A DNA stretch of 64,000 nucleotides from Aquabacterium sp. (lineage in GTDB: Bacteria; Pseudomonadota; Gammaproteobacteria; Burkholderiales; Burkholderiaceae_C): positions 1 through 64,000 of the forward strand of contig NZ_JAQSDR010000033.1 of assembly GCF_029946005.1 (NCBI RefSeq). Direction: 5' to 3'. The position numbers and the translations under genes are program-made. The notes beneath the pieces were generated by a model. The model was given only the letters and a program-made list of their open reading frames with translations. It was not told the DNA's origin and searched no databases. Below, in pieces: positions 35,359-45,789 of the stretch. Every line of letters starts with the position of its first letter. Within the stretch, counting starts at the first letter, position 1.

Positions 35359-36828
35359 TCAGTCTCCAGGCAGCATCAGCGAAAAGGTGCTGCCTTTCCC
35401 GCTTTCGCTTCGAAAGACGATTTTGCCCCCCAGTAACTCGGCCAGCTTCTGGCTCAAGTGCAGGCCCAGCCCGGTGCCCTCGGGCGCGTCGGGGCGTTCG
35501 TTGCGCACGCGGCTGAACGCGCCGAAGAGTTTGCCCTGATCGTCCTTCGAGATGCCAATGCCCGTGTCTTCGATGTGGATCGTGGCGGCGCCATTCACCC
35601 CCGGTGCCAGGATGAGCCTCACATAACCTCGCTCGGTGAACTTCAGCGCATTGCCTGCCAGGTTCAGCACGATCTGGCTGAGCGCCCTCCGGTCAGTGTG
35701 GATCATGGAGCCCAACGCAGGTCCCTGCACGGCCAGGGTCAATCCCTTGCTGATCGCCTGCGGCTGCAGGGTGTCGGCCACTTCATCCAGAAGGGCCCTC
35801 GCGTCCACCGCTTCCAGGTGCAACTCCACCTTGCCGGCTTCGATCTTGGAGACATCCAGCAGGTCATTGATGAGCGCGAGCAGATGGCGTGCGCTGGATT
35901 GGACGGTTTTCAGCTGCTTTTGCTGTTCATCGTTGAGAGGCCCTGGGAGCTTCATCAACAGCGTGCCGGTGAAGCCGATGATGGCGTTCAGAGGGGTGCG
36001 CAACTCATGGCTCATGCTGGCCAGAAACCGGTCTTTGGCCTGGTTGGCGTTGGCCAGCTCCAGGTTCTTCTCCTGGAGGGCCTTTTCAAAGCGCTTGCGC
36101 TCGCTGATGTCCCGGATGGCGCTCATCACGAAAGCGCTTTCTTCGGTGCGCAAAGGGCTGAGGCTGATCTCGATCGGGAACTCGCTGCCATCTTTGCGCA
36201 AACCCGATAAATCCAGGCCCGAGCCCATGGCGCGCTTGCGGGGTTGCAAAAAGTAGTTGGAACGGTGCCCCACATGGGCCTTGCGGTAGCGCTCTGGCAG
36301 CAACGCATCGACAGACCGGCCTCGCAACTCACCTTCGGAATAGCCAAACAATCGCTCGGCCTGGCTGTTGGCGATGACGATGTGCCCGGTGGGGTTGGCC
36401 ATCACGATGCCGTCTGGGGTGGATTCGAGGAGGTCGCGAAACCGGGCTTCCATCAGCTTGGCGTCTCGCAAGACTTTGATGGTGGTCACATCCTTCTCGG
36501 CCGACAGGACCATGGGCTCAAGATTGGCAGTACGCACGAGTTTGGTCGTGACATCGACATACAGCAGCGAGCCATCTTTTCTGCGGCGCACGGCTTCATA
36601 GGTGACCGTGCCTAGGCTCAAAGTTTCCTGAATGTGCAGACCTGGTTCGATCGCCTGGTCGGCAGGGACGCTGAGGGTTTCCCAGTGTTGGCCAGCCGCT
36701 TCTTGCTCGCTGTAACCAAATATGGACTGGGCGCCTTTGCTCCAGTGCGCAACATGGCCCTTGGCCGTCAGCAAGACCAGGGCGTCGGGCGATTCGAGGG
36801 TCATCAAGGCGACGGTCTCGGCTTCCAT
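35359..36828 (-). CDS. PAS-PAS sensor histidine kinase
   Basis: 489-residue kinase with two PAS domains (about 8-115, beginning ESPDALVLLTAKGHVAHWSK; and about 127-245, ESTPDGIVMANPTGHIVIAN) and a kinase core. H274 is in SMSHELRTPLNAIIGF. The ATPase domain shows LNLAGNALKFTERG, EDTGIGISKDDQ and GTGLGLHLSQKLAELLGG. No membrane segment is visible, so it senses an internal signal; the PAS ligands are unknown. First gene of a three-gene operon with the lone receiver and the hybrid kinase. Confidence 0.93.
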   Translation of the reverse strand: MEAETVALMTLESPDALVLLTAKGHVAHWSKGAQSIFGYSEQEAAGQHWETLSVPADQAIEPGLHIQETLSLGTVTYEAVRRRKDGSLLYVDVTTKLVRTANLEPMVLSAEKDVTTIKVLRDAKLMEARFRDLLESTPDGIVMANPTGHIVIANSQAERLFGYSEGELRGRSVDALLPERYRKAHVGHRSNYFLQPRKRAMGSGLDLSGLRKDGSEFPIEISLSPLRTEESAFVMSAIRDISERKRFEKALQEKNLELANANQAKDRFLASMSHELRTPLNAIIGFTGTLLMKLPGPLNDEQQKQLKTVQSSARHLLALINDLLDVSKIEAGKVELHLEAVDARALLDEVADTLQPQAISKGLTLAVQGPALGSMIHTDRRALSQIVLNLAGNALKFTERGYVRLILAPGVNGAATIHIEDTGIGISKDDQGKLFGAFSRVRNERPDAPEGTGLGLHLSQKLAELLGGKIVFRSESGKGSTFSLMLPGD

Positions 36829-36903
36829 GGCATGAGCCCCTTCCCTTTTATTTCTTGCCCATTAAATCACTGATCAGGCGGCCATGCCAGTCAGCAGGTC
36901 TCC

Positions 36904-37833
36904 TCAGTAAAACAACGCCCAGAGCAGGCCACCGATCAAAACCCACTTGCCCACGTAATAGGCGGTGCGGTTGCGGGCCTTCAAGACTTTGGCCTTGGCA
37001 CGCAATTGGTAAAAGTGGAAGAAGAACTTGTTGAGGCCGCCCACGGGCTCGCCTTCCACGTTCTGCGTGGCGGCGGCGGTCATCACCAGGGTGCCGAACA
37101 GGTGGTTGATCCAACGCATGACCGGTGTGTAGACCGGGCGCTCGATGTCGGCGAACAAGATGATGCGCGGGTGGTCGGTGGTGTTCTCGGCGTAGTGGAT
37201 GTAGGTCTCGTCGAACATCACCACTTCGCCGTCTTTCCAGTGGTACTTCTCGCCATCGACGTCGATGTAGCAGCCGGGGTCATTGGGCGTGATCAGACCC
37301 ATGTGGTAGCGCAGTGAGCCCGCGTACGGGTCGCGATGACGGACCAGGCGAGCACCGGGTGGCAATGAGGCGAACATCGCCGCCTTGATGCTGGGGATCT
37401 GCTTGAGCAACGCCACCGTCTTGGGGCACAACTCTTGGGCCGAGGGCAGTTCATCGGCATACCACTTCAAGTAAAAACGCTTCCAGCCAGTGCGGAAGAA
37501 GGAGTTGAAGCCAATGTCGTTGTAAGTGTCGGCGGCCTTGATGTTGCCGCGCCCGTCCAGGTGCAGGGCCTCTTCGCGGATGACCTGCCAGTTCTGTTGC
37601 AGCAACTGCAGCTCAGGGAACTTCTTCGGGTCCAGGTAGGGCTGCGAGCCGACTTTCGAGAACAGCACCATCAGCGAGTTCAGAGGCGCGATCAGCACCG
37701 TGAAGTCGGTCAGGGCACGCACCAGCCCAAAGCGCATCTTGCCGCGCAAGTGCGAGTGCAGGGCGGCGGCGATGAAGGCCAGCAGCACCCAGTGACGTGG
37801 CGCCAAAGGCCACAGCTCATTCAGAAAACTCAT
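36904..37833 (-). CDS. aspartyl/asparaginyl beta-hydroxylase family, lipid A hydroxylase LpxO-like
   Basis: 309-residue Fe(II)/2-oxoglutarate dioxygenase. The metal and cosubstrate region is seen as GARLVRHRDPYAGSLRYHMG (His-Arg-Asp) with a second His in ENTTDHPRIILFADIERP and preceding WKDGEVVMFDETYIHYAEN. Hydrophobic segments at both ends (APRHWVLLAFIAAALHSHL; the C-terminal VGKWVLIGGLLWALFY) fit inner-membrane attachment. This is the layout of LpxO, which hydroxylates a secondary acyl chain of lipid A, but the substrate here is an inference. The ATG at 37833 is seven bases past the end of the upstream gabD stop. Confidence 0.82.
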   Translation of the reverse strand: MSFLNELWPLAPRHWVLLAFIAAALHSHLRGKMRFGLVRALTDFTVLIAPLNSLMVLFSKVGSQPYLDPKKFPELQLLQQNWQVIREEALHLDGRGNIKAADTYNDIGFNSFFRTGWKRFYLKWYADELPSAQELCPKTVALLKQIPSIKAAMFASLPPGARLVRHRDPYAGSLRYHMGLITPNDPGCYIDVDGEKYHWKDGEVVMFDETYIHYAENTTDHPRIILFADIERPVYTPVMRWINHLFGTLVMTAAATQNVEGEPVGGLNKFFFHFYQLRAKAKVLKARNRTAYYVGKWVLIGGLLWALFY

Positions 37834-37840
37834 GCTCGGC

Positions 37841-39328
37841 TCACTTGTCCAATCCGCCAAGGCAAAGGTACTTGGCTTCCAGGTAATCGTCCATGCCCTG
37901 GCGCGCGCCCTCGCGGCCAAGGCCCGATTGCTTCACGCCCCCAAAGGGCACTTCACAGGTTGAAATCAGGCCGGTGTTGACACCGACCATGCCGTATTCG
38001 AGGGCCTCGCCCACGCGGAAGATGCGGCCCACGTCGCGGCTGTAGAAGTAGCTTGCCAAGCCGAACTCGGTGTCATTGGCCATGGCAATGGCTTCAGCTT
38101 CCGAGTCGAATTTGAACACTGGGGCCACCGGGCCGAAAATCTCTTCACGCGCCAAGCGCATGCTGCTCGACACATTCGACAGCACCGTCGGCGTGTAGAA
38201 GTTGCCGCCGTCGATGGCGGCCTTTTGGCCACCGGTGACCACTTTGGCGCCCTTGGCCAAAGCATCGGCCACCAGGTCTTCCACCTTGGCCAGGGCCTGG
38301 TCGTCGATCAGCGGGCCTTGCGTCACGCCCGCTTCGAAACCATTGCCCACCTTCATCTGCGCCACGCGCTCGGCCAGCTTGGCCACGAATTGGTCGTAGA
38401 TGTCGGCCTGCGCGTACAGGCGGTTGGCGCAGACGCAGGTCTGTCCCGCATTTCGGTATTTGGCGACGAGGGCGCCTTCCACGGCCGCGTCAATGTCGGC
38501 ATCGTTGAACACGATGAAGGGCGCGTTGCCGCCCAACTCCAGCGACAGCTTCTTGATCGTGGGCGCGCACTGCTTCATCAAGATGCGGCCCACTTCCGTC
38601 GAGCCCGTGAAAGACAGGTGGCGCACCGTGTCGCTGGCGCACAGCGCCTTGCCCACTTCGATCGATCGGTCGGCATCGGCGGTGATGATGTTCAGGACAC
38701 CCGGCGGCATGCCCGCGCGCAAGGCCAGTTCGGCCACGGCCAGGGCCGACAGCGGCGTGGCCTCGGCGGGCTTGATGACCACGGGGCAGCCAGCGGCCAG
38801 CGCGGGCGCCACTTTGCGAGTGATCATGGCAATGGGGAAGTTCCAGGGCGTGATGGCCGCGCAAACGCCAATCGGCTGGCGGATCACCAGGAAGCGCTTG
38901 CTGGGGTCGGTGCTGGGCACAGTTTCGCCATAAACGCGGCGCGACTCCTCGGCGAACCACTCGATGAAACTGGCGCCATAGGCGACTTCACCTTTGGATT
39001 CGGCCAGCGGCTTGCCTTGCTCGGCGGTCATGATGCGGGCCAGGTCGTCCGCGTTGTCCATCAGCAGGGCGTACCACTTCATCATGATGGTGGCCCGCGC
39101 CTTGGCCGTCAGCCCCTTCCACGCGGGCCAAGCGCGGTTGGCGGCGGCAATGGCGGCTTCCGTCTCTGCAAAGCCCAGATTGGGCACCTGCACCAGCAAT
39201 TGCCCCGTGGCCGGGTCGCACACATCGAAGCGTTCGGCGGCGTCCACCCATTGGCCGTCGATGAGGGCCCGGGTCTTCAGCAGCGAGGGGTCTTTCAGCG
39301 CGGCCAGCGGAGATGGAAAAGCGGTCAT
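37841..39328 (-). CDS. gabD: NAD(P)+-dependent succinate-semialdehyde dehydrogenase
   Basis: 495-residue aldehyde dehydrogenase of the GabD subgroup, oxidising succinate semialdehyde to succinate. The N-terminal cofactor-binding region is seen (AITPWNFPIAMITRKVAPAL), with the Glu in LSLELGGNAPFIVFNDADID and the catalytic Cys in NAGQTCVCANRLYAQ. The extra Cys two positions on is normal for GabD. The ATG at 39328 is chosen over a GTG at 39352. It is co-transcribed with the LpxO-like gene, an unusual pairing. Closely related dehydrogenases act on glutarate semialdehyde, which is an alternative. Confidence 0.9.
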   Translation of the reverse strand: MTAFPSPLAALKDPSLLKTRALIDGQWVDAAERFDVCDPATGQLLVQVPNLGFAETEAAIAAANRAWPAWKGLTAKARATIMMKWYALLMDNADDLARIMTAEQGKPLAESKGEVAYGASFIEWFAEESRRVYGETVPSTDPSKRFLVIRQPIGVCAAITPWNFPIAMITRKVAPALAAGCPVVIKPAEATPLSALAVAELALRAGMPPGVLNIITADADRSIEVGKALCASDTVRHLSFTGSTEVGRILMKQCAPTIKKLSLELGGNAPFIVFNDADIDAAVEGALVAKYRNAGQTCVCANRLYAQADIYDQFVAKLAERVAQMKVGNGFEAGVTQGPLIDDQALAKVEDLVADALAKGAKVVTGGQKAAIDGGNFYTPTVLSNVSSSMRLAREEIFGPVAPVFKFDSEAEAIAMANDTEFGLASYFYSRDVGRIFRVGEALEYGMVGVNTGLISTCEVPFGGVKQSGLGREGARQGMDDYLEAKYLCLGGLDK

Positions 39329-39384
39329 GGCGGTTCTCGGGAAAGCATGCACGGGCCAGAATCATAGGCCACCCCCCTGAAACC

Positions 39385-39405
39385 TATAATCAGAAGCTTT
39401 GCTTC
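39385..39405 (+). promoter_or_regulatory. alaS promoter -10 and adjacent palindrome
   Basis: TATAAT at 39385-39390 is a perfect -10 box, though I see no matching -35. Three bases on, GAAGC-TTT-GCTTC (39393-39405) is a perfect 5+5 inverted repeat lying across the expected transcription start. In E. coli, AlaRS represses its own gene by binding a palindrome at the start site; a similar arrangement here is possible. Confidence 0.45.
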
Positions 39406-39464
39406 ACCCGGCAGCCATCAGGCCCGGGTCGCCCCGCCCACGTCCCGAACTGGAAGCCCCCAAG

Positions 39465-42104
<2,640 letters not shown>

Positions 42105-42121
42105 TGTCGTGAGTTCACCCT

Positions 42122-42150
42122 AAAAGGCTCCTTCGGGAGCCTTTTTCTTT
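42122..42150 (+). terminator. rho-independent terminator after alaS
   Basis: AAAGGCTCC-TTCG-GGAGCCTTTTT forms a nine-pair stem with a stable TTCG loop and a T-run, 18 bases after the alaS stop. Confidence 0.93.
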
Positions 42151-42263
42151 GTGCGAATGTCGGCGCCAATGCCATCTTGTCATCCAGCATCCTGTGAACG
42201 AGGGCATCGCCTCCCTATAGTTCAATCACCGAGGACCGACTTACTACAAGAAAGGTGTTGCTC

Positions 42264-43148
42264 ATGACCACCCCCGTTGCAATCCATCCCATCGTCCCCC
42301 GCGAGAAGCTGAACTTCAACCTGGACGGCGACATCCCCAAATACTGGTTTGGCGGCGACCCTTTCAAGTCGCGCTTCTGGGATGCACTGTCCATCATCTT
42401 CCCGCCTGGCGAAAAATTCTTCATGACCTGTGTGCGCGATTTCCGCGACCAAGTCACCGACCCGAAGATGCTGCAAGAGATCAAGGACTTCAACAAGCAA
42501 GAAGCCCAGCACGGCATCGTCCACCGCCAGGACAACGAACGCATCCGCAAGCAAGGCATCGACACCGAAGCCCTGAGCGCCTGGGTCGAGAACTTCCTGA
42601 CCAACCGCTACCGCAAGTGGTACAGCCGCAGCTACACCGTGGCCGTTACCGCTGCGTTGGAGCACTTCACCTCAATCATTGCCCACAGCATGTTCGACAA
42701 GCGCGACTTGCTCAAGGAAGCCGACCCCCGTGTGCGCGCCATGTACGCCTGGCACGCCATCGAAGAAGTCGAGCACAAGGGCGTCGCCTACGACGTGATG
42801 GTCGATGTGGCCAAGGTGGGCTATTTCAAGCGCGTGCTGGCTTTGGTGGATGCCACCATCCTGTTCCCCGTCACCATTTTCTACATCCAACGCAAGATGT
42901 TGATCCAGGACGGCTTCGGCTTCTTCCAGCGCGTGAAGATGACAGCAGGCGGCCTGTGGTGGTTGCTCAAGCCCAACGGCTTGCTGCAGCCCATGGCCAA
43001 GGCTTACTGGACCTACTACCGAGTGGGCTTCCACCCCTGGCAAGAGTCCGAACAACGCGGTTACGCCGAATGGCTGGCCGCCTTCAATGGCAGTGGGGGT
43101 GATCCCGTCAAGGCGAGCGAGCAAATGCGCCAGTCCCTGGCCATGTGA
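42264..43148 (+). CDS. putative metal-dependent hydrolase (pfam10118 family)
   Basis: 294-residue protein of the predicted metal-dependent hydrolase family pfam10118. Conserved acidic/His motifs suggest a helical di-metal site: FNKQEAQHGIVHRQDNER, AALEHFTSIIAHSMF and AWHAIEEVEHKGVAYDVM. The spacing (E..H, E..H, EExxH) resembles ferritin-like or hydroxylase folds, so 'hydrolase' may be a misnomer. Substrate unknown. ATG at 42264 has AAAGG eight bases upstream. It has its own terminator and is followed by two AraC-type regulators that may control it. Confidence 0.82.
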   Translation: MTTPVAIHPIVPREKLNFNLDGDIPKYWFGGDPFKSRFWDALSIIFPPGEKFFMTCVRDFRDQVTDPKMLQEIKDFNKQEAQHGIVHRQDNERIRKQGIDTEALSAWVENFLTNRYRKWYSRSYTVAVTAALEHFTSIIAHSMFDKRDLLKEADPRVRAMYAWHAIEEVEHKGVAYDVMVDVAKVGYFKRVLALVDATILFPVTIFYIQRKMLIQDGFGFFQRVKMTAGGLWWLLKPNGLLQPMAKAYWTYYRVGFHPWQESEQRGYAEWLAAFNGSGGDPVKASEQMRQSLAM

Positions 43149-43168
43149 TCGGTGACATCTTGGCCAAC

Positions 43169-43196
43169 AAGCCTCCGGTGACGGAGGCTTTTTTTT
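43169..43196 (+). terminator. rho-independent terminator after the pfam10118 gene
   Basis: AAGCCTCCG-GTGA-CGGAGGCTT forms a nine-pair stem followed by a run of T, 20 bases after the stop. Confidence 0.93.
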
Positions 43197-43202
43197 GCGT
43201 CG

Positions 43203-43251
43203 TTGTTGAAACCCCGATCTTCGGTAGACTGCGGCACACTCACGCTGAGTG
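43203..43251 (+). promoter_or_regulatory. promoter and operator-like repeat of the first AraC gene
   Basis: TTGTTG (43203-43208) and TAGACT (43225-43230) are spaced 16 bases, a fair sigma-70 promoter. Directly after it, CACTCA-CGC-TGAGTG (43237-43251) is a perfect 6+6 inverted repeat at the expected start of transcription, 14 bases before the ATG. This would suit autoregulation. Confidence 0.45.
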
Positions 43252-43265
43252 GGCCGTTTTCATTT

Positions 43266-44327
43266 ATGCAGATTCCATCGATCGTTCTCAAAGCCCTGGG
43301 CATCAAGCCCATTCCGCTGTTCATGTTGTCCAGTTGGATCAAGGCGGCCGCCAAGTGCGGGTTCAACGTGCAACCGCTGTTCAAAGAGGCCGGCATCACC
43401 ATTGACCTGATCCGTCTGGAAGACGCCCGCGTGTCGCCCTTGCAGTTGATCTCGGTGCTGGAGCAGTGCGTGGCCATGTCGCCCCACAAGCATTTCCCGG
43501 TGGTGTTGGGCGACACCTTTGCGTTTGAATCCCTGCCGGAATTTGAAACCTTGCTGACCACCAGCCCCACCTTGCGCCAGGCCCTGGACGTGGCCGAAAT
43601 GGCCAAGCGCATGGTGCTGCCCTGGGCACAGTTCGACATCCGCGAAGAAGGCGAGCTGGCCTACGTGGCCATCAGCTTCGAGATCCCGGTGATCGACGTT
43701 GAAAACCTTGGCCTGCCATTGCACTATGTGACCGAAGCCCTGCTGGCCTGCATTCGCAAGTTCGGGCGCTCCTTGCAGGGTTCATCCGATGGTTTCGTGT
43801 CGGTGTCCATCAAGCGGCCACCACCACCCTACGCCGAGCAGTTGCAGCAATTCTTCGAAGTGCCGGTCAACTTCAACCAGCCCATTGATGCTTTGGTGTT
43901 TGAAAGCCGCATCCTTGACCTGCCGCTGGAAGGCGCCTTCCCAGCCCTGCACGAGCAGGCGCACTTCCTGGCCGAGCAGCGCCTGGGCAAAGAGGCCCGC
44001 CGCCAAGGCGTGGCTGCTGAGATCGAAGAAATCATCGCCCTCAAACCCGGCCTGCTGGCCCTGGGTGTGGAAGACATGGCCGAGCGTCTGAACCTGCACC
44101 CCCGCACGCTACAACGCCGCCTGAAGGACGAGGGCGACGGCTACCTGCACCTGCAAGCCCGCATGCGTCACCGGCTGGCCTGCGATTGGCTGCGCAAGGG
44201 TGACATGTCCATCGACGACATCAGCGCGCGCCTGGGCTTCTCAGACCGCCGGGCATTCACGGCGGCTTTCAAGCGTTGGGAAGGTTGCACCCCCAGCAAT
44301 TGGCGCGACCAGCAGGGCCGGTTCTGA
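43266..44327 (+). CDS. AraC-type transcriptional regulator with Arabinose_bd-type sensor domain (copy 1)
   Basis: 353-residue regulator. The N-terminal domain (about 15-220: MLSSWIKAAAKCGFNVQPLF, LPEFETLLTTSPTLRQALDV) is of the Arabinose_bd type found in regulators of lipid and hydrocarbon genes. The C-terminal double helix-turn-helix is at about 255-345 (VEDMAERLNLHPRTLQRRLK, DDISARLGFSDRRAFTAAFK followed by RWEGCTPSNWR). No ligand is known. It has a promoter and an inverted repeat at its start. A paralogue follows 298 bases later. Confidence 0.92.
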   Translation: MQIPSIVLKALGIKPIPLFMLSSWIKAAAKCGFNVQPLFKEAGITIDLIRLEDARVSPLQLISVLEQCVAMSPHKHFPVVLGDTFAFESLPEFETLLTTSPTLRQALDVAEMAKRMVLPWAQFDIREEGELAYVAISFEIPVIDVENLGLPLHYVTEALLACIRKFGRSLQGSSDGFVSVSIKRPPPPYAEQLQQFFEVPVNFNQPIDALVFESRILDLPLEGAFPALHEQAHFLAEQRLGKEARRQGVAAEIEEIIALKPGLLALGVEDMAERLNLHPRTLQRRLKDEGDGYLHLQARMRHRLACDWLRKGDMSIDDISARLGFSDRRAFTAAFKRWEGCTPSNWRDQQGRF

Positions 44328-44625
44328 GTCGCTGAGCCACGCCTGTGCGGACAACACCCGTATCCAAATGGTGAGAGCGGCGGCTTTTCTGCAGTCTGAA
44401 CGTGGGCGCCATGCGCCATGACCTCCTTGCCGTGCGGGGCCTGACGAACCATATTTAGCTACATGGATGCGATTGTTGTCGCCATTTGTTCCTGATTGAT
44501 ACCTGAAATGCTTGTGGTGGGTCGCGAATTTAAATAGATTGGAATAATCAATTCATACGATCGTTCGATATTCGTTGATTTGTCCCATTTATTAGAAAAC
44601 GCATGTATTCAGATATTGATTGGAA
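44328..44625. promoter_or_regulatory. 298-base intergenic region with an AT-rich block
   Basis: No gene is seen. From about 44450 to 44625 the base composition turns strongly AT-rich (for example AATTTAAATAGATTGGAATA), in marked contrast to the GC-rich genes on both sides. This is probably the promoter/operator of the second AraC gene. Palindromic bits such as CGATCG at 44561-44566 are present, but no convincing -35/-10 pair stands out. Confidence 0.45.
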
Positions 44626-45753
44626 ATGATTTTGTTCCCCTCCAATGTCCAATCCAGATCAACTGAGGCGCCTGTCTGGAATCCTGAGATTTCGAGCTTG
44701 TCTGCCCCCATTCCCATGTTCGGTGTCCCCAGCTGGGTGCGCGCATCCGCCCGGTGCGGCTTTCCGGTTGAGGCCGCATTCCAAGAGGCGGGCGTTGAGC
44801 TCGACGTGACCAAACCGCACGGTGGCATGGTCACCGCTGATGCCCTGCTGCGGGCCATTGAGGTGTGTGTCAAGCGCTCTACCACGCACTATTTCCCTCT
44901 GGCATTGGGTGAAGCCTATGTGTTTGACCGTTTCCCCCAGGTCGAGGCTTTTCTGGCCACCAGCCCCACCATGCGCGAGGCCATTGACGCCTTGCCCTGG
45001 ATTCGGGCCATGCAGCTGCCGTGGCTGTGGGTCAGTCTGGAAGAGACCGACACCGAAGCCGCGATCGTGGTGACCCTCGATCCCGAACTGGCCCGCCGAC
45101 CCGAGGCGCCTTTCGTGATTGAGATCGTGCTGGCCGCGTGCCGCAAGTTCGCCAAGGCCATGCTGGGTCGCTCCCTGGCGCTGTTCCCACAGCCGCTTCA
45201 CGCCGTGCAGTTTCAAAGGGCGCGTCCTGATAACGCGGCCCTGTTTCAGGATTTCTTCCTGTGTCATGTGCAATTCGGGGCGCCTCGCAATGCTTTGGTC
45301 TTTCCCAAGGCCCTGTTGGACGTTGCGCTGCAAGGCGCGCTCCCGTCCGTCCACGGCCAGGCGCGCCAGGCCATCGTGCGTGAGCTGGAGGCCAGCAAAC
45401 CGCACTTTGCTTCGACCGAAGCGGTGCGCCAAGCCTTTGAGGTTCAGCCCGAACTGCTCAAAGGCGGTCTGGACGAGGTGGCCGAGTCCATGGGCATCCA
45501 TGCACGGACCTTGCAGCGGCGCCTGCAGGCCGAAGGCTTCAAGTTCGCCGACCTGCAAGCCCAGGCCAAGTACACCCGTGCCCGACAAATGCTGAGCAAA
45601 AAGGCCATCAGCATGGAGAGCATCAGTGTCGAACTGGGTTTTTCCGACCGGCGCGCTTTTACCTACGCCTTCAAGCGTTGGTCGGGCATTTCGCCCAGCA
45701 CCTACCGCGCACGGGTTCTCCAGTCACCCGTGGCGGCTTTGCGGCGCGCATGA
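44626..45753 (+). CDS. AraC-type transcriptional regulator with Arabinose_bd-type sensor domain (copy 2)
   Basis: 375-residue paralogue of the preceding regulator. The sensor domain aligns from SAPIPMFGVPSWVRASARCG onwards, and the C-terminal helix-turn-helix pair is LDEVAESMGIHARTLQRRLQ and ESISVELGFSDRRAFTYAFK followed by RWSGISPSTYR. The ATG at 44626 has no ribosome binding site and gives an N-terminus about 15 residues longer than the paralogue; a TTG at 44620 is also open. It lies 36 bases before coaBC on the same strand. An AT-rich region precedes it. Confidence 0.88.
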   Translation: MILFPSNVQSRSTEAPVWNPEISSLSAPIPMFGVPSWVRASARCGFPVEAAFQEAGVELDVTKPHGGMVTADALLRAIEVCVKRSTTHYFPLALGEAYVFDRFPQVEAFLATSPTMREAIDALPWIRAMQLPWLWVSLEETDTEAAIVVTLDPELARRPEAPFVIEIVLAACRKFAKAMLGRSLALFPQPLHAVQFQRARPDNAALFQDFFLCHVQFGAPRNALVFPKALLDVALQGALPSVHGQARQAIVRELEASKPHFASTEAVRQAFEVQPELLKGGLDEVAESMGIHARTLQRRLQAEGFKFADLQAQAKYTRARQMLSKKAISMESISVELGFSDRRAFTYAFKRWSGISPSTYRARVLQSPVAALRRA

Positions 45754-45789
45754 CCCGGCGGGCTGGACAACCCTGCTAGAGTCCGGCCC

